Translations under genes and position numbers: made by a program | The notes under the pieces: model-generated | Told to the model about the DNA's origin: nothing | Database searches by the model: none | Seen by the model: only the letters and a program-made list of their open reading frames with translations | NCBI RefSeq assembly: GCF_020740795.1 | Contig: NC_067283.1 | Span: 127,692,568-127,756,567, forward strand | Origin: Apus apus | Taxonomy: Eukaryota; Chordata; Aves; Apodiformes; Apodidae | Direction of reading: 5' to 3' | DNA length: 64,000 nucleotides | Part shown: positions 52,101-64,000 of the stretch, piece by piece | How positions within the stretch are numbered: the stretch's first letter is position 1 | How the letters are laid out: every line of letters starts with the position of its first letter

Positions 52101-53597
52101 AGGTCCAAAGCTGAAAACAGCAGGTGTGAATCCTGCCTGATGAAGATGCTGTATGTGACCAGTCTGCCTGCAGACGGGAGGGTGTTCACACCAGCAAAGA
52201 AGTCCCTGCAGATCAGCAGTATGTTGTGCAAACAGCTGTAGCACATGTTTGTATCTACCTGGCCCTGCACCTGCACAATCAAACCTCCACCCAGGCTGAT
52301 TGAGATGAACCACAAACCTGAAGGAAAAATCCAGGAATTCTCAGAGATGCTTGTAGACTAAACAAGCTGAAACAACTCCACCTCATCAATCTAATGAAAA
52401 ATATTTGCAACGTTCATAGCTCTGTGCCCTTTGTGGAAAGCTGTTAGGAACCTACTCCAGAGACTGACCTGCCGCAGCTGCTTTTTATTTCCTTCCAGTA
52501 TTGGCTTTTCAAAAGTGGGAGATGGACAATAATATAATACACTAATTCCTGCTATGCAGGTGTCATTATTTCTGTTGTTTTGTGAGGTCTTTTCCTGAGC
52601 ATTGAAAGCACTTTCCGAACTCTGTCAGGAATAAGTGGTTAATGAAAATCAGGTATGCATTTAAGATAGGGGCAGCTCAGAGTTCAGGGAACACTTTCCA
52701 AAACCAACTGGATTCGGGAAATTTTTATTGTACAAGCATATCTCAGGGCATAAGAGGTGCCTGAGATAAGCTGTTAATGTCTTGATATTTGATTTCAAGG
52801 GCATTACAAAAGAGACAAAACCCAACAACAAACCCCAAAAATGTAACTTGTTTTTTCCTAGTATCTGAAGAAGAAATTACTTCTGCTCTTATCTTCTATG
52901 GCTGCTTCCAAATATTAGCTCTTCTGAAAGTGTTCTTGGTATTTAAATGGAATTTCATGAAAACATTGTTTCTCTGCTTTCTAGGACGCAAGATTTCATC
53001 CTTTTGATTAGGTTCTTGAATTAATTTTTCTCATGGGAAATAAAAAATCATCACTAAGGTACTAAAACCTTGCTAATTTTTAACACTATTTTTATTACAG
53101 AAAACTCATCTTCAGCAGAACTGCTTGAGTTAGAAGACTAACGGGTTATTAGTAAGTGGATATAATAGCAGAGACTTGACACTCTTTTCCAAGTGAAGCA
53201 GACTACACAGGCAGTTTCGTCACAAAATAGGTTACTCCTTGCAATTTCATTTTCAGTCTCTGCCCAACCTATTATTCCTTCTCTCCCTGCAGGGTATCCT
53301 GTCTTCATAGTTAATGCCTTCTCATCATTGCAAATAAGATAGTAGCTTATTTCATCCCTTCTCTCCTATCCCCATTGCTTTTATTTAAATTTTTAAATGG
53401 TGTTGATAACAGAATTTTTTAAAGATAGCAATACATATACAGACACACAAATATTTACATATATACTATACAGATATATGTGCATGTGTTTATTTATATA
53501 AATAGACACAAAAATCTCATCTCATCTAGTACTTTCATATATTGTTCAAATTTTTCATAGGAGGTTGGTCTCAAGCTCCCAAAAGATGATAAACCAT
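49150..53597 (-). pseudogene. FABP12P: FABP12-like pseudogene (exons 1-3 recognisable, multiply disabled)
   Basis: Exon 1 relic (53526-53597, 72 nt instead of 73) keeps the ATG and a YEKFEQYMKVL block. The conserved Trp of GTW is a TGA stop, one base is lost just before TCCTATGAA, and the donor GT is AT. Exon 2 relic (50733-50901, 169 nt instead of 173) keeps SRELGRLGKPSMTIS, HVITIKTKRAF and LDDEFNEIIPHGCKTE. It has lost one codon near its start and one base after RAF, where AAA has become TAA; the donor is GC. Exon 3 relic (49150-49251) is exactly 102 nt with a CAG acceptor and a GC donor, aligning as SLNQSQERDSKE...G*MVV with one TAA at the conserved Lys. FABP12 is favoured by ITIKTK and the EIxPxGxKT ending, which differ from the TTADDRK of FABP4 and PMP2, and by its place beyond FABP4. 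Confidence 0.88.
51904..51960. repeat. A18 run plus (AAT)n in FABP12-like intron 1
   Basis: A run of 18 A, then a short AATAATAATAAT block and another A run. It could be the tail of a lost retro-element, but no body is recognised. Confidence 0.8.
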
Positions 53598-54162
53598 CTT
53601 CCTGGATATGATGAAATGCTATTTCTGAAGAATAAAAAGAAACAACTGTTTTCCTAATCCAAAAGGGAATAATTTGCAATCTGTCCCTAGGTGTGTCTAC
53701 ACGTGTGAAACATAGAAAACCACATTTTCTAGTGTGTGATGACATTTGCCATTTGGCTAAGAGTGATGGAATTGCCACAGAAGCCAATCCTCAAACACTT
53801 CACTCCTCCATCTCAAACTTCACCCCACAAAATTTCACTTTTACCATTAACAATTCAGGAGGCTATAACAGCCCAGCTGAGCCTAAATAAAATCAGCAAC
53901 TAGAAACCAAACACAAGCAGGACTGAATCTGCTTCCTGCTAATTCTGCTCGGTTCACAAAGGTACAAGGAGCCAAGCCTAGATAGGAAATTTTTCAGTTT
54001 TGGAGAGAGGCTCCAAAATGATGCTGTTGAGGCTTCCCAGAGGCAATGGATGTTCAGTGCTCTGGTCCTTGGCTGAACATCAGCAATAGGCAGGAAACAT
54101 TAAAGGGAGGGAGTGAAGGTCACCAAGGAAGACACACAGATACTTAGCAAATCTGACTGGCA
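53598..54162. other. Region upstream of the FABP12-like relic
   Basis: This is where the promoter should be. I do not find the TTTAAA plus inverted CCAAT pair that both live paralogues have at 90-150 bp from the ATG. Confidence 0.5.
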
Positions 54163-54368
54163 GGATGGTGAGACATGCGCAGAAGTTGCCCAGAGAAGCT
54201 GTGGCTGTCCCTTCCCTGGAAGTGTTCAAGGACAAGTTGGATAGGACTCTGAGCAACCTAGTCTACTTGGAGGTGTCCCTGCCCATGCAGGGGGGTGGGA
54301 CTAGATGACCTTTAAAGACCTTTAACTAGATGTCCATTCCAACCTAAACCATTCTGTGATTCTATGAA
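54163..54368 (+). mobile_element. CR1 LINE 3' tail
   Basis: The last coding part and 3' UTR of a CR1: 'ttgcccagagaagctgtggc', 'ccctggaagtgttcaaggac', 'tgcccatgcaggggggtggg' and the terminal 'cattctgtgattctatgaag'. It is 5'-truncated. Confidence 0.92.
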
Positions 54369-57300
54369 GGGTTAAGCCTAGTTGACAGTGATGCTGAAGA
54401 AAAAAGTAGAGGAAGAAATGAGAGTTAAGAAGAAGGTAAGAATTCATGGCTTTGATCAGTTTACTTCAGAGTGACAAAAGACCATTTCTATAGCCTCTGA
54501 AAGGCAAAGGAGGAGTGAGAAATCTGACAGAACTGTGTAGGAAGAAATTACAGTTGAGGTGAGGAGATGCAGGGTTCTGCTAGAAGTGGGGAAGAGATGA
54601 GACCACCTCTAGACGTTGGCAGCAAACAGGTAAGAAAATAACACAAGCATGAAGAGCTCTACTCAAATAGTCTGAGTGGTTGGGGGGAAACCTGTCAAAT
54701 GCAGTTTCTAATATCCAGAAAAGAAACAAGAGCTGGGAGTTACCCAGGTAGAATTCAAGTACTTCTCTGCATAATTGCTGGAGATGCTATTATCAAGGGC
54801 TGAAAGCTGTATGTATGTTTAAATATTAACCAAACAACTGCCACACCTTCTGTTGATGCTTTATGCTTTTTGTCTGGGTTTTGAGCCTGCTCCTCCATTG
54901 CATCATCTGAGGGCTGGAGCTGGCTGACCCTACCAATGCCCCTGTTCACTGCAAAGCGGGGAGGCTGCACCTCAAAGCAGGTTTCAGTGTCTCAGCAGAT
55001 CCCACTGGGTTGTCTGGCCACTGTGTATCACAGGGCTTCTTAGTGTTTACTTTTTTTACAGTGACCTGTGAGAAGGTGAGGGATGCAACCTCTAAATAAG
55101 ATTCCTATAGAGAAACTGAAGGGAAAAAACCAAAATTTGCCAGGTAGAGAAGTGTGCTGAAAACCTTATTTGTGCTTTCTATTGCTTAGGTCCTTAGGTT
55201 AGAAGCAGCACCCTTCACCATCATCAGATGATTGTTTTTCCAACTACTTCACTTACTGGTCATCTGGCACATAGCATTTTAAAATTGAGTCATGTTTAAC
55301 TCCTGCTAGATGAAAATAAAGGAATTAACCAATCGAGTGTTCTAGAATTTGACAAAATCCTCATGTTTTTGGAGTGGCTTATTCTAAAAGGGAGGTAATA
55401 GCTTTAATTAAATAATCTGAAATTGCTGAGAAATGACAAACACACTTCTACTCATATGAGACTGTAAGAATTTTCTTCAGATCTCAAATGGACATCATGG
55501 TCTGGAACACTAAGGCTGGGCTGGAAACAAAAAGATTTTCTCAACGGAATTTCTTACTGCTGTCTAGATGTGTTTCTCTCTTTACCTTTTTTTCCCTGCC
55601 TGTTAACATTCAAACTCCAGAGCTGTTTATAACTACACAGCACAGCTGAAAACTACTGATTTCTTGGGAGTCAGCCTGAAGAGACCTTTGGACAGGCCAA
55701 ACCTGTCACCATGTAAAACCTGACATGATGCTGTGGGTGTACACAGCCCACTACCCTGGAGGTTCAGGAAGCTGTGCTAGGCCTGTGCATGAGGAAGGGA
55801 GCCTGGGTGGCCCTGTTCTCAGTCCATGTGAGGACACCTGCACAGGGCTTGTGTCCAAAGCTGTAGGTTGTGACGTAAGCTACAGGGAGTGATGTAAGCA
55901 GTTACAACTACTAAAACAGATTAACACTTCCTACTGAAAGACTGTTGTTCCATGACTCTCTGCGATAGGACTGAGAAAACTCAGTGATGTTGAAGCTTAA
56001 CCCCAATGAAATGGTTAATATTGACCAATTATTCAAGCAACCAATGTATTATTCCTGGTGGGAAGTTCCTCATGACCTGATAGTTCCCATAATCTTGTTT
56101 TCACTAAATGCCATTCTAAACAATTAGTAAAAAGGGAAAGTGGTATAGGTAAAGCAGGATTAAAGTACTGATTTTTCAAAATGAGCTGAAACTCAGGAAA
56201 ATTAAGGTATCTCACAGATAGAAATGTCACTAAGGCTTAGATTTAGTTCTGCTGAATATGATTAAAAATAATTGGATAACCTGCTGGTATTATACCTAAG
56301 CCTTTCCTCCCCAACACACCACCCTGGACAAGGATGTAACATAAAGAAGTGTAGAAACATATTTAAGAAATTCAAAACTACCCTGAGTCTGAAGGTTTAA
56401 AATGAAACCTTGACTGGAAGAGAGTGAGAGTCATGGACTCTGTATATATAAAACACATTGAATATTGCTTAGTGGTGGAAAAAGCTTTATGATGTGGTGA
56501 AAACTTGTTATTCCAGAAGACACTCTTTAAACAGCGGTTTTATCATCCCTAGAGCATAACAGTAGAAATACTGCTTCCCACACCTTCACAAGACATGGGC
56601 AGTTTGCCCTGGAGATCATACCTGGAAAAATATGCACACCTTCCAGTACCTGATGGAAGTCTTACATGTGCAGGCAGGGCTGGCTGATAAACGCCTCCCG
56701 TGTGCCAGCAAGGCTGGTAGGTGGCTGCCACTGCATCTTCTTGCCAGGGCAATGAAGTTTGCTTAAAATGCAGCAGGTGCCTTTCTAAGGAAAGTAGTTC
56801 AAGCTACGTGCCACAGCCCTGACAGGAACTGATGATGAAAATAGCCTGTAGCTGGGTGGCTTCACCTTTGGAGAGTTTAATTATGCTCTGGAAGTTGTGT
56901 CACTGGTAAGAAGATTCACCAGGTGTGAATTAAAGAAAATAAGAAAAAAAAAAAAAGTACCATTTAGGGTCCCTAGCAAAACAGGATTTATCATGCTGTG
57001 AGCAACAATAGAGCAAGCACCTCTTGCCCTCACAAAAGGTTATTTGCAATTCTGTTGTAACACAGATGCTGATACTTTATGCTATTCAGTTTGTTTTTCT
57101 CAATATCGGCTATTCATGAGTATCCTAAAGTGGTTTTGCAAAGCATCTAAAAGCAGTCAAATCACTTTAAAAAATATGACTTTTCTTACAGCTTTTTTTT
57201 TTTCTTTTCTAATTAATGTGACTGTTCTCTGATTCCACCAGTTTTAATGATACTCCCCATAGTATTTGCACAGAATATCTCTACTCTACCTGCATCTCTC

Positions 57301-58971
57301 AACATTTCACAGCTTCCTTCAAGACGTAGGCTTTAATTTAAAATTAGAGTTTCTAGCTTCAATAACTACCAAAAGCCTTCAAAACCTACCAAAACCCAAG
57401 AACTACGCAAACCAAAATGTGTACTCAAAAAGAAATAACGCATAATTTATTGATTTTGTGTGCTATAAATTAGCTATACGAGCTCATGGTTATTTGTTGT
57501 TTGCTTTGTTTGTTGGTTTTTGTGGTTTGTTTTTTATTTAATGTTGGGGACTGACTACACTGAATTTCCTTTCATTTATTTATTTATACTCTGCCTAGTC
57601 AGAGCTAGGTGTTAATGTACTGACTGACTATGTGTTGGCTAATATAAGTTGTGTGATGTCACCAACTAAAGAAGAGACCTAATCTCAGTCTTGTACCATC
57701 AGAAGACTGTTAATTTCTGCTGATCCAAAACCACAATTATATTTGTGAGAGTGGCAGGGTTTGTAAGGTCAATAACAGTATTTATAGTAGACCAGCTGAT
57801 CTGTAGGGGAAAAAATGGACAAGCCTCTGAGCACACCAGTTCTTCCAATGTCTTCTTTGCTTTTCTGCCTTTTATAGAGGCAGGACTGCAGTTGCATCAG
57901 CCCGGGTGGCTACTGTCCACGAGGCAAAAGCCACATGTGGTCACCTTCTGCCTAAAATCTCCTAAACTCTTAGCAGCCTCAAAGCTTACAGAGATTTGCC
58001 AGTCTCTTCATGAGTTCTGCAGGCTGTAGCAAGTACCTGGCAAGCTAGGTTGCTCAGTTTTGCTCAGAGGGCTTCCCATCAGGTGTGAGGATTGGTCATG
58101 GTGATGGGAAATTGTCAGCTCCCGGACTTGGACGGGTTCCCAGCAATGGACAGCATGGTGGTGCTATCATCTTGAACATTTCCAGTGCCCAATGGTGCCA
58201 AACGCATTTGCTGCCTGTATTATTGCCATGGTACTGCTGACCCTGGTCTTTTGTCCCCTCCTGGCTTTCCCAGGACGGGCTTGCATGGCATTTCACTCCC
58301 ATCACCATGTGGCATTGCAGCCTCTGCTGCAATGAGGACTCCTGAGGACAGGTCCCAGCTCCACAGGCAGGTCCGGAACAAGCTGAGCAGAGAAGATACC
58401 CTAACCACACAACTTGTAATCTTATGGACTCATTATCCAAGGAACTTTAAAATTAGTAGTGATACAACGATACTTTTCTGATATCATCATCATCATGACA
58501 TATTCAAATGGGTTTCTCACCCTCATACATTGTGCATGTATATGTATACAAAAGTAGCTTGGTGGGTTATTTGAAAAGCACTTCCCAGGCTCTTTAAACT
58601 GGGCCTTCTGTTCCTTCAGGAAAAGTAAAACTACAAGGCCCAAGCTACTTCTCTCTAATTTTGTTCAGCAAGAGGAGAGGGATTTTTGCATTTCAGACAC
58701 TAACTGTGGCAGAACACTCAGCAAACAGAAAAAATAAACCTGAAACTAAACTTTGCCTGTCCCTTGCCTCCTCATTTCTATCACCATCCCCTACAATGAG
58801 ATTCCCCTAAAATAAACTTTATTTGAATTATATAGCTTGGTTTCTTTCAATTTACCTCTGGATCTTCAAAGTATTCTGAATTTCTCTGCATATAGGAAAG
58901 TGAGAAACACACACTTCATACAGAAGCTGTAAGTCCAGTACAATTTATTGGCTTCTGACTCGGAGTTCTGG
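54369..58971. other. Intergenic DNA, no gene recognised
   Basis: Non-coding. A short A-run lies near 56944 and a T-run near 57191. No exon of IMPA1, the next mammalian neighbour, is recognised. Confidence 0.5.
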
Positions 58972-59085
58972 AAAAAAAAACGAAACAACAAAAAACCAAA
59001 AACAAACCCAAAATAAACAACAAAACAAACAACAACAACAACAAAAAAACCCAACAAACACAAACAACAACAACAACAGCAAAAC
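58972..59085. repeat. (CAA)n-rich simple repeat
   Basis: About 114 bp of A-runs and CAA/AAC units. On the minus strand this yields the low-complexity Leu/Val/Phe frames of the region, which are not genes. Confidence 0.9.
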
Positions 59086-60473
59086 AGTCCTCAAAACCAA
59101 AAAAGAAAGCACACATACTTGCAAAACACTCTGCAGCTTGCAGCTGCACTGCTGTACTGCAGCCATAAGAAAAGGCAGCTTTTTATGAAGCCCAGTGACG
59201 TCAGACTGATGGCTTAGGCAGGAAAAAAGAGATTTTCTTGATAAATAAGACATATGTTACTGTCAACCCAACATACAGATACAAGCAGCAAAAGCAAAGG
59301 AAAGGCACTAGAGACTGGGCTCAGCTCACTAAATTGAAAAGCAGCTGAACAGGGAAAGGCATCTAAGACCAGCATGAACCACAGCTGTCACTCTGAGCAA
59401 GGGCTGCCTGATCCAGGCAGAGCACGCACATCTAAAAGTGAACTTTGATATGATTTTCTTTTGGAAATTATTGATGTCAGTTGGTTTTACAAGTACTTGA
59501 AACTGAAGGGTCTAAATGCAGGGGCTCCAATAAACCCACATCTCTGCCTTCACCTTACACATTAGTATCACAGAGCATCCAGCATGCTCAGCATCACCCA
59601 CTTGTAATTAGCCAGTTTGTAGCTAGAAGCAACAGGTTTTAAGAGCATTTTGAGGGGAATCTCTTTCCAAATATAACAGAGGCCCAAAGATCTTACCCAG
59701 TAATCTTTCCCTTTTTTTGGCTCCAAAATATGGTTCATACACAACAGATCATCATCTGACAGGAAGGCTGAGGCAACTGGCTTCCATGGTGCCCTGCAGC
59801 TTTTCAAACAGGCCATTAGTCTTAAAAGAAGGAAGCCTTGGTGTGCCAAATTAGGGGTATAAAGGAATTTAACCTGGGTTTCCCATTTCAGACTATTCCA
59901 GCTATGAAGATCCTGGATTCCTTGCTAGTTGTTTTGTGGCATGAGTAATAAATACTCTGATTCTAGGAAAAGAACCAGTGCTTGACTAGATTGATGACCC
60001 TTTCCCTGGCCTGGGTAAAAACCAGGTAAATCTGAGCTGTGTGGGGCTCCTTCCACTCCTTGCCTACTTCCAGTTTCATCATACTATGCTTAGTTGCTCT
60101 TCTAACTGTGTGCTGGCTGTCGTGGATGCACTCCTAGGGATCTACCTTCCCCCAACTCTCCACCTTTATCTCTCTCAGCTTCCTCGTAAGTGAAGGGGAC
60201 CTGGGCAGGCAGCTGGAGGAAAGGCAAGAAATGTTCTGGGCCGCTGGGGTCAGGGTCCCTGGAGCTTGCTTGGACATGCATTGGTCACCCTGTCAAGGTG
60301 TGCTCTCAGGTTTCTGTGTCTGTTCATACTTTGCAACTTGGGTCCTGTTTCTCCATTTGTTCACTGATCATCCTTGAGCCCTCTTCCCTACCAGTTCTGG
60401 AATCCAACTGTCCCAGAATACTTGCAAAATTCCAGCTTAAAAAAAAATTTCAAGTTAGCATGACCCTGGTAAC

Positions 60474-60497
60474 TTTTATTTATTTATTTATTTATTA
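60474..60497. repeat. (TTTA)n microsatellite
   Basis: About six TTTA units. Confidence 0.9.
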
Positions 60498-61421
60498 CAG
60501 AAACATCTTTTTATTCCTTTCCTGTATTGCCTAACAGGTGGAGTGTTTGATTGCATTACAAAATGCCTGGGCTGGGTTGCTTGTATTTTGCTGCAAATAT
60601 GGCTGAGTGTGGAGGGAGCATGTCCAAAAAGCCGAGATCAGAGATCAGAAATCAGCAGGTCTTGTTTTAACAAGCCAGTTGAATTCATTACAGGCTTTTT
60701 GCTGGGTGTGCAAACTGCAATAAAGAAAAACTCCAGTACTCAAGTGGTGTAACTGCTCTTAGCTCCTGCCTGCTGGCTCATGCCTAACAGCTCAGGATGA
60801 TTTAACCTGCTAGACTGAAATCTGCAGAAACAAATGGGACACCTTCAGCTCCCTTCATGAATGCCTAACACATTTCTTCCTGCCTTCTGCTGGGCAAAAC
60901 CCAAACCACTGCATCTGGTGCAGCGTACCTCTTCAAGATGAGGATTTTGCATATATGGCCTCAATTCTGCCATTCTGTTAGAGGGTTAAGTAACTGCACA
61001 ATATCTAAGGTCTTGATGATGCTGCCATTAGAACGGTTAGAGCTGTTAGAATCACTTGAGTACTGTAACAGGGATGAATACTACTTATGAGAGGACCTCA
61101 CTGTTCCCTCCTTGTGCCATTGCAAAGACTGCAAGTAGTGAAGTCTACTATTGCATGTTACTGTAAATATTTATTTTCCAACTCTAAAGCAATCTGAAAG
61201 CAGATTTTGTTTCCATCTTCTTGGTGACTTCATGCTTATCATTTAAGCAAAAGTTTTGGTTTCTGCTTCCATGGTTGTCTGCTTTTTATATTCACACACT
61301 GCCCCAAAGGACCTTCCAGTCTCCTGAGGCACAGCAGCAAAAGAGAGCAAGGCTTTAGATGGATTTTCTTTCAGTTGCTGACGTGTCCTGTTATATCTGC
61401 ATCTGGTTTGTATCTTACAGA

Positions 61422-61470
61422 AGCACAGACAATATGGCTGGAAAGGACCCTGAGAGGTGATTGTCCCTGA
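61422..61470 (-). mobile_element. CR1 3'-end scrap
   Basis: 'cagacaatatggctggaaag' followed by 'gaccctgagaggt' matches the complement of the CR1 terminal region. It is very short. Confidence 0.5.
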
Positions 61471-61939
61471 AGGGATGATCACTAACACCTCATTTCTGAT
61501 GGATAACTGCATAACCAGTTATTCATAACTCACAATTAAATATTTTCCAATCTGTCTGAGGTTCTTTTTCTAATGAGAATTCATCTTTCCTGCTGCAGTT
61601 TAAGTTTATTGTTTCTTTTTCCATCTCCCCTGAATGTTTATTCCTTTTTGCAGCAGCTGCCTGAGCATTTTGGTAATGCTAAGTGTGCCCTCAATTTTTT
61701 CATCCATGTCTACCAGCCCCCCTTCCTCACAGCCCAGGCCTTCCAGGTGCCTGATCCTTCCTGTTGCTTTTTTCTGAACTCCCACTGATACTTGGGAGTC
61801 ACTTGGGCTTCTCTAACTTACTGCTTCTTCATTGCTATAAATGCTTAGCACACTATTCAGTAACAACCAGCGAAAAAAACCTTGAATATGCGTCTGTGGC
61901 TGGTCCTTTTGCAGAAGCCAATTTTAAATATACTTCTTC

Positions 61940-61964
61940 TATTTATTTATTTATTTATTTATTT
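61940..61964. repeat. (TTTA)n microsatellite
   Basis: About six TTTA units, the second such array within 1.5 kb. Confidence 0.9.
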
Positions 61965-62832
61965 TCTGACATGAATAAAAACAGCTTATGGGCATAGTCA
62001 TAGTCTTTGGTTTTGTTTTCATATTAATCCTTCTGGCAGAAATACATTTGTACATAAGCAGTACTTTGACAGTCTTCCATGTACAGACCTGCAAGCAGGA
62101 GGAAAGTCAAATAATGGCTGATTTATGTGTGGAAGGAGTAGTGGGTTATTTGTGAGGAAACTGAACAGGATTAGGAGAGATTAATTTCTCAACGAGGTGT
62201 TAACAGTCCTAACCAGAGAGATTGTTCCTAACCAGAGGGATTTGGGGGTTGCTACATGCAGGCACACAAGGCGCTGCTTTGAAGCTGTGTGAACAGGGTG
62301 CTGGATGTTCAGTGTAACCTCAGCAGGTCAGAAAAGCTCAAATGCTACCTGAAACAATTTTTCCATTACCAGAATATTTCCCTTTGCCACCAGAAGGCAA
62401 AACAGAGGCTTCTGCTGGCTCCATGCATGTGCTTCTGACACATGTGACACACTTAGTAATGGTCGAGGCAGGTTGAGCCCTTAACTAAATTGATCTCTTG
62501 GGAGAAATGCTAAGAGCATCCCCAGGATCTGGATCATGGTGTCTCTTCCTTATAAACATCTGCTTAACACCTGCATTCCTCTGTCTATGCTTACAGCTTT
62601 TACTGCTGAGAACTCAGCAGGTATGTTCACCCTTCTCAGGGTGCCTTACCTGCGGCCTGGACACAAGGCTAACATTCTTGTGCCTGTGGAGGTTTTTAGA
62701 TGCTGTTTTCAGTAAATGAACTTTTATGAAGTGTGAAGCTGCAAGTGACATAACATGTCTGGATCTAGAGCTGCTATCAAGAGGCTATTATTCGCACAAG
62801 AGTGAAGCAATCTTTAGAGTCAGAGCTGTATG

Positions 62833-63060
62833 AATCATAGAAAATTATGGCTGGAAAGGGCTCCCACAGATCAGCCATTCAACCTCCCACCCAAACAATA
62901 GATAAACTCTATCTACAACTTACCTGGCAGATATTTGTCTTATATCTTGCTAAAAGTCTCCCATGATGAAGCTTTTCACAGATGTCCTCAGGCAATTTAT
63001 TCCAATGTTAGACTATACTCATTTTCCTAATGTCTAATTTAGACAGAACTAATGTGTAAT
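62833..63060 (-). mobile_element. CR1 LINE 3' end, diverged
   Basis: The complement of a CR1 3' region: 'atcatagaaaattatggctg', 'gggctcccacagatcagcca', 'ttcacagatgtcctcaggca', then 'cattttcctaatgtctaatt'. It is older than the 22-kb copy. Confidence 0.78.
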
Positions 63061-64000
63061 TTATCTTCAGGGAAGAAAGCAGTATGATCAGAGAAAGGCA
63101 CTATTTCTACCTATCTCTAGTAGAACTGTAATAGGAGAATAGCACACCTAAATATCTTGAAAGACCTAGCCCAGAGAGACCTGTGTAGATACACACGTGG
63201 ATCCAAGCATGGCAGCAGCAGACTGGCCAGGGAGCTATGTAAATTCAGTGGCTAGGAGTGCTGAGGTCTGACATTTTTCTTAAGCTTCTCCCTCTCTGGG
63301 CCCTAGGTGTCTTAGTGCTGTGAAGTGATGCTTTCCTTCACGCACATTTCACAGCTCGGAGCCTTCCCTGGAGCCTCTCCAGTGGCAGAGCTCACTCCCT
63401 TTCTTCAACATAGCTCGGCAGGAGGAACAAATCTCTTTATAAATCACTCAGTTGTGGAGTACTCATGCAAGATGAGGAAAATTGGGTTCAATGTCCTCTT
63501 TTGCCTAATGAGTCCAGCTGCATAACTTGCACCAAGGTGCCTTGCCTGCAGACTGCTTGCAGTTTTCCCCTGTTGCAATGCTCTGCTTGATGTGAAAACA
63601 GTTTTGTTGCATGGAAAGTAAGACTGATTTTTTAGCCCTGCAATTAGATGCTTACGTTGAAGCTTTGAACAGTGGGTTTGGGCCTGGTCACAAGGATTGC
63701 ATCAATATTTTATGCAATATTTATTTCATGCAGAATGCACACACAAACTTTGGCTGAGAGAGCAGGCATCACCCTCCACCCCCAACCACTTTTCTTGTGA
63801 ATCATGCTCACTTTCCGTGACTCACTGAACACTTCACTCTTCCACACAGTGGAACGAGTTCAGCAGGTGAAACAGAGCCTACCGTGCCCTTGGTTACACA
63901 CCCTCGGGGAGGTGAGCAATGGCGGTTTGTATCCCTTCCCACAAAGGGAAGAACTGAACTCTGTAGCCCACTTCTTGGTGTGGGCTGCAGAGCATTCAAC
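63061..64000. other. Intergenic DNA at window end
   Basis: No exon or repeat recognised. Confidence 0.5.

Larger units (their letters stand above)
59086..62832. other. Intergenic DNA, no gene recognised
   Basis: Non-coding, with TTTA microsatellites at 60474-60497 and 61940-61964 and a CR1 scrap at 61422-61470. The 93-codon minus-strand frame at 59568-59849 has no recognisable domain or splice context. Confidence 0.5.

Noticed and set aside
58866-59253. Overlapping minus-strand frames rich in Leu, Val, Phe and Cys, resembling membrane proteins
   Set aside because: They are translations of the CAA/A-rich simple repeat.
59568-59849. 93-codon minus-strand frame as a possible exon of the next gene
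   Set aside because: No family recognised, no flanking splice sites that make sense, and no match to IMPA1 as I know it.
1-64000. CRISPR arrays, operons, tRNA or rRNA genes
   Set aside because: No regularly spaced repeats, no cloverleaf and no rRNA-like sequence; the window is vertebrate nuclear DNA.

Overview
The window is vertebrate nuclear DNA, almost certainly from a bird. It carries many CR1 LINE fragments of several ages, one avian-type LTR, short microsatellites, and a fatty-acid-binding-protein (FABP) cluster whose exon structure is readable base by base. I see no bacterial, viral or RNA gene. About 1% of the window codes for host protein.

Layout: 1-15.9 kb is gene-free, with an old CR1 piece (5.27-5.77 kb), an AT-rich microsatellite and a diverged LINE-like stretch. 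At 15.9-20.1 kb (minus strand) lies a complete four-exon PMP2/FABP8-like gene. 20.1-26.5 kb is a spacer with two CR1 fragments; one contains an 87-bp LTR derivative flanked by perfect 5-bp target-site duplications. At 26.5-30.0 kb (minus strand) lies a complete four-exon FABP4 gene. 30-49 kb is gene-free and holds an old CR1, a CpG-rich block, a long CR1 with most of a reverse transcriptase (37.0-38.2 kb), a MIR-like tRNA-SINE trace and a 704-bp solo LTR (45.8-46.5 kb). At 49.1-53.6 kb (minus strand) lies the wreck of a third FABP gene, which resembles FABP12. 53.6-64 kb is gene-free apart from CR1 tails and simple repeats.

PMP2 and FABP4 share the 73/173/102/51-nt coding-exon pattern, 132 residues, and the Arg107/Arg127/Tyr129 carboxylate-binding triad (Met counted as 1). 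They also share a promoter layout: an inverted CCAAT box 37-39 bp upstream of a TTTAAA element. They are tandem duplicates in the order known from mammals (PMP2 - [FABP9] - FABP4 - FABP12). FABP9 is not visible here. FABP12 survives only as three or four exon relics with stops, two 1-nt deletions and mutated splice donors.

The main finds are the FABP12-like pseudogene, the miniature LTR with intact ends nested in a CR1, and the shared promoter geometry of the two live genes.
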